A DNA stretch of 64,000 bases from Rhizobium sp. NXC14 (GTDB lineage Bacteria; Pseudomonadota; Alphaproteobacteria; Rhizobiales; Rhizobiaceae). Shown piece after piece: positions 17,087 to 25,130 of the stretch. The notes below the pieces were generated by a model. The model saw only the letters and a list, made by a program, of their open reading frames with translations, searched no databases and had not been told where the DNA came from. The position numbers were made by a program, and so were the translations under genes. Numbering within the stretch: position 1 is the stretch's first letter; every line of letters begins with the position of its first letter. Location: the NCBI RefSeq assembly GCF_002117485.1, contig NZ_CP021033.1:744001-808000 (forward strand), given 5' to 3'.

Positions 17087-17333
17087 TTACCGGGCATCCA
17101 GGCTCCTCGTCATTGGCAGTTGCGCGGCCGCGGGCGCGGAAAAAATCCGCGCTGTGAGGGAGCAATGCGATGTCGTGCGGCAGAGGTTCTTCGACCTCCC
17201 CCAAAGCGCCTTTGTCTGCGGAAATCCGCGCAGCATCAGCACCGGCAGCCCCTCTCCCGCCGACGTAAAGGCAATCTCTGCGTCGCCGAAGGCGATGCGT
17301 CTTTCCTCAAAAACCTCAAAAATTGCCGCTTCC
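17087..17333 (-). pseudogene. Decayed alpha/beta hydrolase (haloacetate dehalogenase-like) N-terminus
   Basis: The minus frame reads FEERRIAFGDAEIAFTSAGEG, then LPVLMLRGFPQTKALWGR. This matches the start of fluoroacetate-dehalogenase-like hydrolases, whose oxyanion motif is LLHGFPQT; here the His is Arg. After about 45 residues the likeness stops in this frame. A shifted frame gives RARGRATANDEEPG, similar to the DLRGYGxS region that should follow. There is no nucleophile elbow or C-terminal domain. A truncated, frameshifted remnant is the simplest reading. It abuts the thiolase stop. Confidence 0.5.
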
Positions 17334-17342
17334 GGGGTCAAG

Positions 17343-18527
17343 CTATAACGTCTCGAGCGCGAGCGCGATGCCCTGGCCTCCCCCAATGCAGAGCGTAACC
17401 ACTCCGCGGCGCAGACCGTCCCGCTTCATCGCATGTAGGAGCCGCGTGACGAGGATGGCACCGGTTGCGCCGATTGGATGGCCATGGGCGATGGCGCCGC
17501 CCTCGACATTGATGATATCCTCGGGCAGCCCGAGCTCACGGGCGACCGCGATGGGCACGGCGGCGAAGGCCTCGTTGATCTCGATGCGCTCGATGTCGGA
17601 AAGGCTCCAGCGCGCTCTTGCCAATGCCTTGCGCACCGCAGGAACGGGACCCAGCCCAAACATGCCCGGCTCCACTCCTGCGACGCCGTATCCCGCAACC
17701 CGGCCGGTCGGCCTGATGCCTTTTGCCTCGGCGAAGCCGCGTTCGGCGACGATCATCGCCGCAGCGGCGCTGTTCAGCCCCGGCGCGTTACCGGCGGTTA
17801 TCGTGCCTTCGGGCCGAAAGGCCGGGCGCAGCCGGGACAGCGACTCGACCGTCGTGTCCGGGCGGGGCGCCTCATCGGTTGCGAAGCTTTCCGCACCCTT
17901 GCGGCCTTTCACTTCGACCGCAACGATCTCGTCCGTGAACAGGCCAGCATCTCGCGCGGCGGTGAAATTCTGCTGTGACCGGGCAGCGAACGCGTCCTGA
18001 TCGGCGCGCGTGATCTGCATCTTCTCGACGAGATCCTCCGTGTGCCAGCCTGAATGCTGTCCGGAAAAGGCATCATTGAGTCCGTCGCTCAACATGCTGT
18101 CGAGGATCTGGGCGGGGCCCATACGATAGCCCCAGCGGCCCCCTTCCATCAAATACGGCGCCCGATCCATGTTCTCCATTCCACCGGCGATGGCCACATT
18201 GCTATCGCCCGCAATAATCTCGAGCGCAGCAGTCAGGATCGCCTGCGCGCCTGAACCGCAGACACGATTGACGGTCATCGCGGGGACCTCGACGGGCAGT
18301 CCACCGCCAATCGCAGCCTGGCGCGCTGGATTCATTCGGTTGCCTGCCTGGATGACATTTCCCATGACCATCGTGCCAACCTCGGCTGCTTCGAGACCGG
18401 CGCGCCGCAAGGTTTCCCGAACGACGATCGCGCCAAGCTCGGTGGCGGGAATACCTTTCAGCGTGCCATTATAGATGCCGATCGCGGTGCGAACTGGATG
18501 GCCAATGACGATCTCGCGCGTGCTCAT
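17343..18527 (-). CDS. Acetyl-CoA acetyltransferase (thiolase)
   Basis: 394 residues from the ATG at 18527, preceded by AGGGAGAAA; the frame continues upstream through the neighbouring gene and is not thiolase there. The nucleophile is Cys90 in VNRVCGSGAQA; the second half has NEAFAAVP, GGAIAHGHPIGATG with the active-site His, and LCIGGGQG with the second Cys. Length and motifs are full for a class II biosynthetic/degradative thiolase. It condenses two acetyl-CoA or thiolyses 3-ketoacyl-CoA. It is last in the leftward unit that starts at 22473. Confidence 0.95.
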   Translation of the reverse strand: MSTREIVIGHPVRTAIGIYNGTLKGIPATELGAIVVRETLRRAGLEAAEVGTMVMGNVIQAGNRMNPARQAAIGGGLPVEVPAMTVNRVCGSGAQAILTAALEIIAGDSNVAIAGGMENMDRAPYLMEGGRWGYRMGPAQILDSMLSDGLNDAFSGQHSGWHTEDLVEKMQITRADQDAFAARSQQNFTAARDAGLFTDEIVAVEVKGRKGAESFATDEAPRPDTTVESLSRLRPAFRPEGTITAGNAPGLNSAAAAMIVAERGFAEAKGIRPTGRVAGYGVAGVEPGMFGLGPVPAVRKALARARWSLSDIERIEINEAFAAVPIAVARELGLPEDIINVEGGAIAHGHPIGATGAILVTRLLHAMKRDGLRRGVVTLCIGGGQGIALALETL

Positions 18528-18615
18528 GGTTTTCTCCCTGTTTGAATAATGACGCGGTTGGTGCAGAAGCTCTCCGAACGACCGCCCAAAAGCGACGGCG
18601 CTTTCGGCGAAGGCC

Positions 18616-19602
18616 TCATGCGTTGACGTCGACGACGGTGCGCCCCTGAACTTTTCCCGCCAACATCCGGGCCACGACGTCCGGAACGTCGGCAAGACCC
18701 ACCGTTCGAGTGGTCCGTGCCAGCTTGTTCGGATCGAGGTCACGCGCCAGTCGCGACCAGGCTTCCATGCGGAGCGCTTGCGGCGCGTTGACAGAGTCAA
18801 CGCCGGCAAGCGTGACATTGCGCAGGATGAAAGGCAGGACTGTGCCGGGAAGATCCATGCCCTGAGCCAAGCCGCAAGCGGTAACCACGCCACGATACCT
18901 GGTCTGCGCGAGAACGTTGACCAGCGTATGGCTACCAACGGAGTCGACCGCGCCGGCCCAACGTTCCCTGGCGATCGGCGCACCCGGTTGCGAAAGCGTG
19001 GTGCGGTCGATGACCTCTGCCGCGCCGAGCTCTCGAAGATACCCAGCTTCGTCAGGCCTTCCGGTGGAGGCAATGACCCGATAGCCGAGAGTAGACAGCA
19101 GCGCGATTGCGATCGAACCGACGCCGCCATTGGCGCCGGTCACCACGATATCACCTCGGTCAGGCGTGATGCCGCCATGTTCGAGTGCAAGCACGCTTAG
19201 CATCGCCGTATAGCCTGCCGTTCCGATGGCCATAGCATCCTGAGTCGTGAGCGGTTCCGGGATTTTGACCAGCCAATCGCCGTTCAGCCGCGCCTTTTGA
19301 GCGTAACCGCCGTGGTGAGTCTGGCTCAGCCCCCAGCTATTGGCAACGACATGATCTCCGATGGTAATGCCGGGATGAGAGGAGGCTTCGACGATGCCGG
19401 CGAAGTCGATACCCGGGATCAGCGGAAACTGCTTGATGACGTCCACACGTCCGGAAACCGCCAGCGCGTCCTTGTAGTTGACTGTCGAATAGTCGACCGC
19501 GATTGAGACATCGCCGGGCATGAGGTCGCGCTCATCCATATCGATGAGGTTGGTCTCGATCCTGTCGTCGGATTTTGTAGCTAGAAGGGCCTTGAATGTC
19601 AT
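18616..19602 (-). CDS. Acrylyl-CoA reductase-like MDR oxidoreductase (AcuI/YhdH family)
   Basis: 328 residues. Zinc-free medium-chain reductase: VDYSTVNYKDALAVSGR at about 37-53 and PGIDFAGIVE are diagnostic for the YhdH/AcuI group. The NADPH-binding segment is VVTGANGGVGSIAI. The family reduces acrylyl-CoA to propionyl-CoA, part of dimethylsulfoniopropionate and 3-hydroxypropionate metabolism. A general detoxifying reductase role cannot be excluded. It lies 88 bp before the thiolase in the same direction. Confidence 0.87.
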   Translation of the reverse strand: MTFKALLATKSDDRIETNLIDMDERDLMPGDVSIAVDYSTVNYKDALAVSGRVDVIKQFPLIPGIDFAGIVEASSHPGITIGDHVVANSWGLSQTHHGGYAQKARLNGDWLVKIPEPLTTQDAMAIGTAGYTAMLSVLALEHGGITPDRGDIVVTGANGGVGSIAIALLSTLGYRVIASTGRPDEAGYLRELGAAEVIDRTTLSQPGAPIARERWAGAVDSVGSHTLVNVLAQTRYRGVVTACGLAQGMDLPGTVLPFILRNVTLAGVDSVNAPQALRMEAWSRLARDLDPNKLARTTRTVGLADVPDVVARMLAGKVQGRTVVDVNA

Positions 19603-19660
19603 TGGATGTCCTCGTGGAATTGGCAGGGCACGGCGGCAGCGCGGAAGGTAAGAGCCGGAG

Positions 19661-20665
19661 CTATCGTTTCACGGTGATGACGACCTTGCCTTTTGCGCGT
19701 CCTGTCTCGACGTAGGCCAAAGCATCGCCGGTCTTCTCAAACGGGAAAACCTTGTCGACGACCGGGTGGATCACGCCCGATTCTATCAGGGAAGCGATCT
19801 CGCTCAACTGTTGACCCTCGGCCTTCATGAACAGGAATGAATAGCGAATACCGAGGCTTTTGGCTTTTTTCCGCACACCACGGCTCAGCAGCCGCATCAC
19901 CAGTTTCAGGAACAGGTTCAACCCAAGTTCCCTGGCGAATTCGGGGTCCGGCGGACCCGAAATCGAGATGAGCAGGCCGCCTGGCCTCAACACGCGAAGA
20001 GACTTTTTGAGGGTCTTGTCGTCCTGGCTGTTGATAACAAGATCATAGCCGGACAGAACCTTCTCGAAGTCCTGCGCTTTGTAGTCAATGACCACATCGG
20101 CGCCGAGACTCTTGACCAGCTCGGCATTCTTCGCACTCGTCGTCGTCGCAACCGTCGCGCCGAGATGCTTGGCGAGCTGGATCGCAAAGGTCCCCACGCC
20201 GCCGGACCCGGCTTGAATGAAGACCTTTTGGCCGGGCTTCAGCCCGCCGACTTCCACCAGCGCCTGCCAGGCGGTGAGGCCCACCAACGGGATGGAGGCG
20301 GCCTCGTTCATGCTGAGGTTCTTGGGCTTCAGCGCCACGTCCGCTGCATTGATGGCAATGAGTTCAGCGAATGTTCCTACCCGGTGATCGCGCGGCCGCG
20401 CATAGACCTCGTCGCCCGGCTTGAACTTCCTGACTTTCGAGCCTGCGCGGATAACTGTTCCCGCGACATCGTGGCCGAGGATGAAGGGTGGGCGATATGG
20501 CAGAAAGAGCTTAAAGTCTCCGTTCCTGACCTTGGAATCCAGCAGGTTCACGGCGGTTGCGTGAATCTCAACCAGGACATCCTCTTCCCGCAACTCCGGG
20601 TCTGGCATGTCAGCCAGCCGCAGAGCGCCCTTCTTCTTGTATTTATCAACAACGAATGCCTTCAT
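19661..20665 (-). CDS. NADP-dependent quinone oxidoreductase-like protein (MDR family)
   Basis: 334 residues. Typical QOR features: LGHDVAGTVIRAG, the substrate-domain HATAVNLLDSKVRNGDFK, and the nucleotide loop IQAGSGGVGTFAIQLAKHLGA. There is no zinc-ligand cysteine set. An insertion with FLKLVMRLLSRGVRKKAKSL at about 255-275 is typical of the RTN4IP1/YhfP-like subgroup. It probably reduces quinones or enones. Neighbour to a second MDR reductase and an HxlR regulator, a setting that suggests electrophile or quinone stress. Confidence 0.9.
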   Translation of the reverse strand: MKAFVVDKYKKKGALRLADMPDPELREEDVLVEIHATAVNLLDSKVRNGDFKLFLPYRPPFILGHDVAGTVIRAGSKVRKFKPGDEVYARPRDHRVGTFAELIAINAADVALKPKNLSMNEAASIPLVGLTAWQALVEVGGLKPGQKVFIQAGSGGVGTFAIQLAKHLGATVATTTSAKNAELVKSLGADVVIDYKAQDFEKVLSGYDLVINSQDDKTLKKSLRVLRPGGLLISISGPPDPEFARELGLNLFLKLVMRLLSRGVRKKAKSLGIRYSFLFMKAEGQQLSEIASLIESGVIHPVVDKVFPFEKTGDALAYVETGRAKGKVVITVKR

Positions 20666-20698
20666 GGCGTCTTCTCCAATGTGAATTTTGTGGCGGCC

Positions 20699-21562
20699 TC
20701 AGGCTTCGAGGAAGGTCAAGGCCTTCGGCACGAAGTCGGCGTAATTCTGGAAAATCCCGCCATGCCCAGCATCGTCGTAGAGCACCAGTTGCGAGCCCGG
20801 GATGCGCCGGGCCATATCGGTGCTGTTTGCGGTCGGCACCATGATATCGTTATCGCCATTCGCGATCAGGACTGGAATCCGGATGCTGCCGAGATCCTGC
20901 GGCGCCTGGTTGCCCCAGGCCTTGATCGCCTTGAGCTGTCGCAGGAAGGCACCGGGCGTGGGACCTTTGTCGCGATCTGCCTTGCGCTCCTTCAGCCTTT
21001 CCAGAAAGGCCTTTGCCGCTCGGCGACCGTTGGCCGTTGATGTGAAAAAGAGATAGAACTTCGGGTCTCGCAGCGTCAGCAGACCCTTGATCATCAAGGG
21101 CCAGGACACCGAACCCACTCTGTCGATGCCTTTCCCGCCCGCAGGACCCGTGCCGGTCAGGATGAGCTTGCGCACCAGGTCCGGTGCTTTCAGCGTGATA
21201 TCCTGCGCCACAAATCCTCCCAGCGAAAAGCCGAGCAAATCGACCTTCTCGAAACCCAGCGCGCGGATCAGAGCAATCGCATCCCGGGCCATTTCATCGA
21301 TGGTGACGGGCGCTTTTCCGCCCGACGCACCGATACCCCGGTAATTGGTGGCGATCACACGATGCTTGCTGGCGAGGCCATCAACAATCCGCGGGTCGAA
21401 ATTGTCCAGAACTGCGCCCCAGTGGTTGAGAAGGATGAGTGGAACGCCGGACCGCGGGCCGAGGTCGCGATAGGCAAAAGTGGTCCCCCCAACGCTGATC
21501 GAAAGGTTCGGCGCATCTACGTAATGCCCAACCGGTCTGAGGTAGCGGACAGAACTAGTCAT
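20699..21562 (-). CDS. Alpha/beta hydrolase
   Basis: 287 residues. The nucleophile elbow is GFSLGGF (Ser in LLGFSLGGFVAQ), the acid is in NGDNDIMVP, and the His is in DDAGHGGIF. The oxyanion loop reads LLNHWGAVLDNFDP, with NHW in place of HG. Such a loop is frequent in a subgroup of rhizobial hydrolases next to SDR and HxlR genes. The substrate is not evident; ester or peroxidase-like activity is possible. Confidence 0.9.
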   Translation of the reverse strand: MTSSVRYLRPVGHYVDAPNLSISVGGTTFAYRDLGPRSGVPLILLNHWGAVLDNFDPRIVDGLASKHRVIATNYRGIGASGGKAPVTIDEMARDAIALIRALGFEKVDLLGFSLGGFVAQDITLKAPDLVRKLILTGTGPAGGKGIDRVGSVSWPLMIKGLLTLRDPKFYLFFTSTANGRRAAKAFLERLKERKADRDKGPTPGAFLRQLKAIKAWGNQAPQDLGSIRIPVLIANGDNDIMVPTANSTDMARRIPGSQLVLYDDAGHGGIFQNYADFVPKALTFLEA

Positions 21563-21660
21563 GGTTTACTCCAATGTATGGGCCGGATGGCTATCTCACG
21601 TCTAGCTACCCAGTCGGTGCGGCGCACGCCTCGATACGAGTAGCGTCTCTACCTCGTCGC

Positions 21661-22473
21661 TTAAGCGCTAAATCCGTTGAACTTGCGCAAGATACCGTCA
21701 ATCATTTTTTCCGGAAGGTAGCGACGAAGGGCCCTCACCTGGCTGGATTGCTTGCCTGCAGAATAGCGAAGTTTCGGCTTTCTCGCGGCGGCAGCCTTAA
21801 CAACCGTATCGGCCACGACCTGCGGATCATCACCTTTTTCGACCCAGGTGCGCATCAAGTTTTCGCTACGGACCCGCTCAGCCTGGTAGACTGGAAGCGG
21901 CTGGTCTGCACGGGTGAGATTCTCTTCAAAAGAGGTGCGGGTCACGCCTGGTTGAACGAGCACGACACGAATGCCGAAGCCGCGCACTTCATGATCGAGC
22001 GATTCCGAATAGCCTTCTATTGCGTGCTTGGTCGAGGCATAGAAGGCGTTGTACGGAGACGGAATAAGCCCGAGGATAGAACTCATGTTTATGATCCGGC
22101 CACTTTTCTGCTTGCGCATGATCGGCAGCACGGCGTTGACGACACGAGCGACGCCAAAGACGTTGACGTCAAACAAGCGCTGAGCTTGGGCGATAGAAGA
22201 CTCCTCCGCCCCGCCGAGTAGGCCTATGCCAGCGTTGTTAACGACGAGGTCGATGCCGCCAGCTTGTTCGACGATCTCAGCGATCATAGCTTGAATCGAG
22301 GCTTCATCCGTCACATCGCAGATCAGCATTGTAATGCCCTGCGGGTTTGCCACCGGCTTGCGGCTCGTTCCGAACACACGGTAGCCGGCTTTTGCGAGCG
22401 CTTTGGCTGTCACTAACCCGATGCCGGAGGACGCCCCGGTCACCAGTGCGACGTTATTATTTCTGTTGGTCAC
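21661..22473 (-). CDS. SDR family oxidoreductase
   Basis: 270 residues. Cofactor loop TGASSGIG near the N-terminus, NNAGIG, catalytic Ser in INMSSILG and YASTK. The C-terminus (from about 225) is basic (KPKLRYSAGKQSSQVRALRRYLP), as in SDRs related to retinol dehydrogenases. It is the first gene of the leftward unit and diverges from the HxlR gene over an 86-bp gap with operator-like repeats. Confidence 0.92.
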   Translation of the reverse strand: MTNRNNNVALVTGASSGIGLVTAKALAKAGYRVFGTSRKPVANPQGITMLICDVTDEASIQAMIAEIVEQAGGIDLVVNNAGIGLLGGAEESSIAQAQRLFDVNVFGVARVVNAVLPIMRKQKSGRIINMSSILGLIPSPYNAFYASTKHAIEGYSESLDHEVRGFGIRVVLVQPGVTRTSFEENLTRADQPLPVYQAERVRSENLMRTWVEKGDDPQVVADTVVKAAAARKPKLRYSAGKQSSQVRALRRYLPEKMIDGILRKFNGFSA

Positions 22474-22518
22474 GTTACCAGCTTCCGTTTGGTGTGGATT
22501 ATTTTCTGATGCCGTGTT

Positions 22519-22550
22519 ACTATCTTTTCGATACTATGTCACTATCGAAA
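22519..22550. promoter_or_regulatory. HxlR-type operator region in the divergent gap
   Basis: The gap holds the dyad TTTCGATA-N9-TATCGAAA (22526-22533 and 22543-22550, perfect 8-bp arms), overlapped by three direct ACTAT repeats at 22519, 22533 and 22541. HxlR/YodB-type dimers bind dyads of this type between divergent genes. It could control both the regulator gene and the leftward SDR-to-thiolase unit. Confidence 0.6.
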
Positions 22551-22559
22551 TGATACCGA

Positions 22560-22982
22560 ATGAAAAATAGTTCAACTCCACAGTGCCCGGTAGCACGCGG
22601 ACTTCAGTCAGTAGGCGATGCCTGGAGCATTCTCGTCCTCAGAGACGCGCATGCAGGACTGACCCGCTTCGACCAGTTCAGAAAGAGCCTTGGCATCGTG
22701 CCGACCATGCTCACCAAGCGGCTCAAAGCGTTGACGGAGGATGGCTTGCTGGAAAGGAGGCTTTATTCGGAAAAGCCCCCACGCGACGAATATGTTCTCA
22801 CCGAGGCCGGCCGGGACTTCCTGCCCGTACTGATGATGATCGGCGCATGGGCGCACCGCCACTCAGGCGGCAACCTCGCCCGTTATGTCGACGTCGAGAC
22901 TGGTGAAGAGGTTCAACCGATAGCTATCGACGAGGTAACTGGCGCGAAACTAGGAACAAGGCCAATTCGAATGAACACCTGA
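22560..22982 (+). CDS. HxlR family transcriptional regulator
   Basis: 140 residues. Single winged-helix domain (DAWSILVLRDAHAGLTRFDQF, then VPTMLTKRLKALTEDGLLERR) with the family's N-terminal Cys9 in QCPVARGL. That cysteine acts as an electrophile or redox sensor in YodB- and QorR-type members. With a quinone reductase and an enoyl reductase in the divergent unit, sensing of quinones or reactive carbonyls is a sensible guess. Autoregulation via the dyad at 22526 is likely. Confidence 0.9.
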   Translation: MKNSSTPQCPVARGLQSVGDAWSILVLRDAHAGLTRFDQFRKSLGIVPTMLTKRLKALTEDGLLERRLYSEKPPRDEYVLTEAGRDFLPVLMMIGAWAHRHSGGNLARYVDVETGEEVQPIAIDEVTGAKLGTRPIRMNT

Positions 22983-23169
22983 AATGAATTGAAACTCGCA
23001 TGCGGATGTAATGCCCGCGCAAAGCTTTCGAGCAGGTTCTGCGCTTGCTACCGTGCAGCGCCCAATCAGGGTTGTCCCAAACGACCGTGATCGCACTCAG
23101 CGCTCTTTAACGGATTAGAACTCCTCCTGCGCATGTAACTATGTACCCGCTAATCCTTATCTTCTTTCA

Positions 23170-23391
23170 GGCATCTCCGGCTCCGATGTCCGCGACATGA
23201 TGCTGGAGGCAGTCGAGAAACGCTTCGGCGCAACCCGAGCCCCACATGCTATCGAGCATCTCTCGCACAATGGCTCGGCCTATACAGCGCGGGACGCGAG
23301 GCTGTTTGCCCAGGCGCTTAATCTGACGCCCTGCTTCACGCCCGTCGCGAGCCCGCAGTCAAACGGCATGTCCGAGGCAAGCCGTTCATGA
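23170..23391 (+). pseudogene. IS3-family transposase (OrfB) fragment
   Basis: About 70 codons of the DDE integrase core: ISGSDVRDMMLEAVEKRFG, then EHLSHNGSAYTARDARLF, and ASPQSNGMSEA. Normal OrfB has LSDNGS; the catalytic Asp is His here. Similarity starts abruptly at 23170 and ends after SEA at about 23380, where intact copies continue with FVKTLKRDY. Neither end of the element nor terminal repeats are visible. It is a dead remnant marking past rearrangement at the border between two gene clusters. Confidence 0.8.
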
Positions 23392-23530
23392 TCGTGAAGG
23401 TTGCTCCGGTTGCTTCCAGCTTGTCGAGATCGTGAGCCAGACGTCTGATTAGTTCACCGCGCTTGTCGACGTCGATCGCGCCATCCTCCAGATAGGGCGT
23501 AACCAGGACCCCGAAATGCCTTTCAGGGCC
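23386..23530 (-). other. Unidentified gene remnant, about 48 codons
   Basis: The minus frame reads HFGVLVTPYLEDGAIDVDK, then RGELIRRLAHDLDKLEATGA. It has normal amino-acid composition and strong coding character, but no start codon or clean end. A frameshift just upstream would join it to SDKIEAVRKALKG. I do not recognise the family. It lies between the IS3 and GntR remnants and is probably another truncated gene. Confidence 0.35.
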
Positions 23531-23534
23531 TTCC

Positions 23535-23801
23535 TCACGGCCTCAATCTTATCGCTCGCGTCACATAATCCCCTTGTTTTCCGAATACCATGGTGAGATA
23601 GGTCTCCCCGGATCGGACCACGTGGTCGCGCATCACACGTTCGGCGACATCGGCGTCGCCGGCGATGATCGCCTTTGCAATGCTGACGTGCTCTTCGAGC
23701 GCCTTCTTGCGCTCGATCGGGTCGAGCTGAATGACGCGTCGAATGTTTGCGTCATGAAACTGCTGATGCTCGATCAGCTTGGCCAGGAGCCGCAACGTGA
23801 C
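23535..23801 (-). pseudogene. GntR-family regulator C-terminal (FCD) fragment
   Basis: The minus frame carries TLRLLAKLIEHQQFHDANIR, then EEHVSIAKAIIAGDADVAER, and MRDHVVRSGETYLTMVFG. This is the effector-binding end of an FCD-type GntR regulator with its metal-site histidines. No DNA-binding domain precedes it: at about 23800 the sequence switches to the 3' end of the LLM monooxygenase gene in another frame. After FGKQG (about 23575) a non-family tail follows. A recombination-derived fragment. Confidence 0.7.
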
Positions 23802-25098
23802 TAGCCCAGGCCGGTCGGGTGATGCCCAAATGATCGCGCAATGTCGTGCCCTCGTAATCGCGACGGAAGAGGCCTCTTTCCTGCAGGATCGGTACGACGT
23901 CGTTGGCAAAATCCTCGAGGCCACCGGGGAAGAAGGGCGGCATGACGTTGAAACCGTCCGCCGCGCGGTTTTCGAACCATTGTTGCATGCGATCGGCGAT
24001 TTCTTCGGCCGTTCCGAGCACGATATGATGGCCGCGGCCGGCGGCGACGCGCAAGGCAAGTTCGCGGATCGTCAGTTTTTCGCGGCGGGCAAGCTCGGTC
24101 AAAAGCTCGGCGCGGCTGCGCAGCTGGTCGGAAATCGGCAGGTCGGGCAGCGGGCCGTCGAGATCATAGTCCGCTAGGCTGTGGCCGAGACGCTCTTCCA
24201 GAAGCGGCATGGCACTCTTGATGTCAGTCCAGCGGTTCAGCACGTCCAGCTTCTCGCGCGCCTCGGCAACCGTTCGGCCGATAACGGGCAGGAAGCCCGG
24301 CATGACGGCAACGTCGTCCGGACTGCGCCCGAACCCGGCGACCTTGCTCTTCAGGCTCTTGTAGAAGGCCTGCGCCTCGTCGAGGCTCTGCTGAGCAGTA
24401 AAGACGATATCGGCGGTGCGGGCGGCAAGATCCTGGCCCGGGCCGGAGGAGCCGGCCTGGATCAGCACGGGATGGCCCTGCGGCGGGCGTGGGATATTGA
24501 GCGGACCCTTGACGGAATAGTATTTGCCGGCGTGATCGAGCACCCGCACTTTGGCGGGATCGGCATAGACGCCGCTCTCCTTGTCCTTCGGAAAGGCATC
24601 GTCGGCCCAGCTGTCCCATAAGCCGCGCACCACGTCGACGAACTCTTCCGCCACCGCATAACGCTCGTCATGCTCCGGGTGGCTCTTGGAAAAATTGGCG
24701 GCCGTGCGGGCATAGGAAGTGGTGACGATGTTCCAGGCCGCGCGTCCATGGCTCAGATGGTCGATCGAGGCGAAAGCGCGGGCGAGATGATAGGGCTCGC
24801 CATAGGTGGTCGAAGCCGTCGCGGCGAGACCGATCTTGTCGGTCACCATCGCAAGCGAGGCGAGCAGGGTCAGCGGCTCGAAACGGGCAATCATAGAGGG
24901 ATGGGCGTCGAGACCGCTCGTCAGGCCGTCCGCCAGAAAGAGCATGTCGAACTTCGCAGCCTCGGCGATCCGGGCCACCCGCCGCAGCAGGTCAAAATTC
25001 TCGCTGCCGGATTCCGCTTGCGGATGACGCCAGCCGGAGACGTGATGGCCGGCACCTTGTAGGAAAAGGCCAAGATGGATCTTGCGGGTCTTGCTCAT
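23752..25098 (-). CDS. NtaA/SnaA/DszA-type LLM flavin-dependent monooxygenase with altered C-terminus
   Basis: 448 residues. Members of this subgroup of the bacterial luciferase superfamily oxidise nitrilotriacetate, EDTA, dibenzothiophene sulfone or pristinamycin precursors with FMNH2 and O2. Seen here: IHLGLFLQGAGHH, ASTTYGEPYHLARAFASIDH, HGRAAWNIVTTS, and PVLIQAGSSGPGQDLAARTAD. No reductase gene adjoins it. The family part ends at TTLRDHLGITRP (about residue 434). The last 14 residues, WASHVAAPGQADRA and onward, come from reading into the GntR remnant out of frame. The tail is short, so the enzyme may still work. It is last in the leftward operon from 29662. Confidence 0.9.
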   Translation of the reverse strand: MSKTRKIHLGLFLQGAGHHVSGWRHPQAESGSENFDLLRRVARIAEAAKFDMLFLADGLTSGLDAHPSMIARFEPLTLLASLAMVTDKIGLAATASTTYGEPYHLARAFASIDHLSHGRAAWNIVTTSYARTAANFSKSHPEHDERYAVAEEFVDVVRGLWDSWADDAFPKDKESGVYADPAKVRVLDHAGKYYSVKGPLNIPRPPQGHPVLIQAGSSGPGQDLAARTADIVFTAQQSLDEAQAFYKSLKSKVAGFGRSPDDVAVMPGFLPVIGRTVAEAREKLDVLNRWTDIKSAMPLLEERLGHSLADYDLDGPLPDLPISDQLRSRAELLTELARREKLTIRELALRVAAGRGHHIVLGTAEEIADRMQQWFENRAADGFNVMPPFFPGGLEDFANDVVPILQERGLFRRDYEGTTLRDHLGITRPAWASHVAAPGQADRASAVS

Positions 25099-25130
25099 AG
25101 GTGCATGCCTTGCGTTTATTGAAACTCGGA

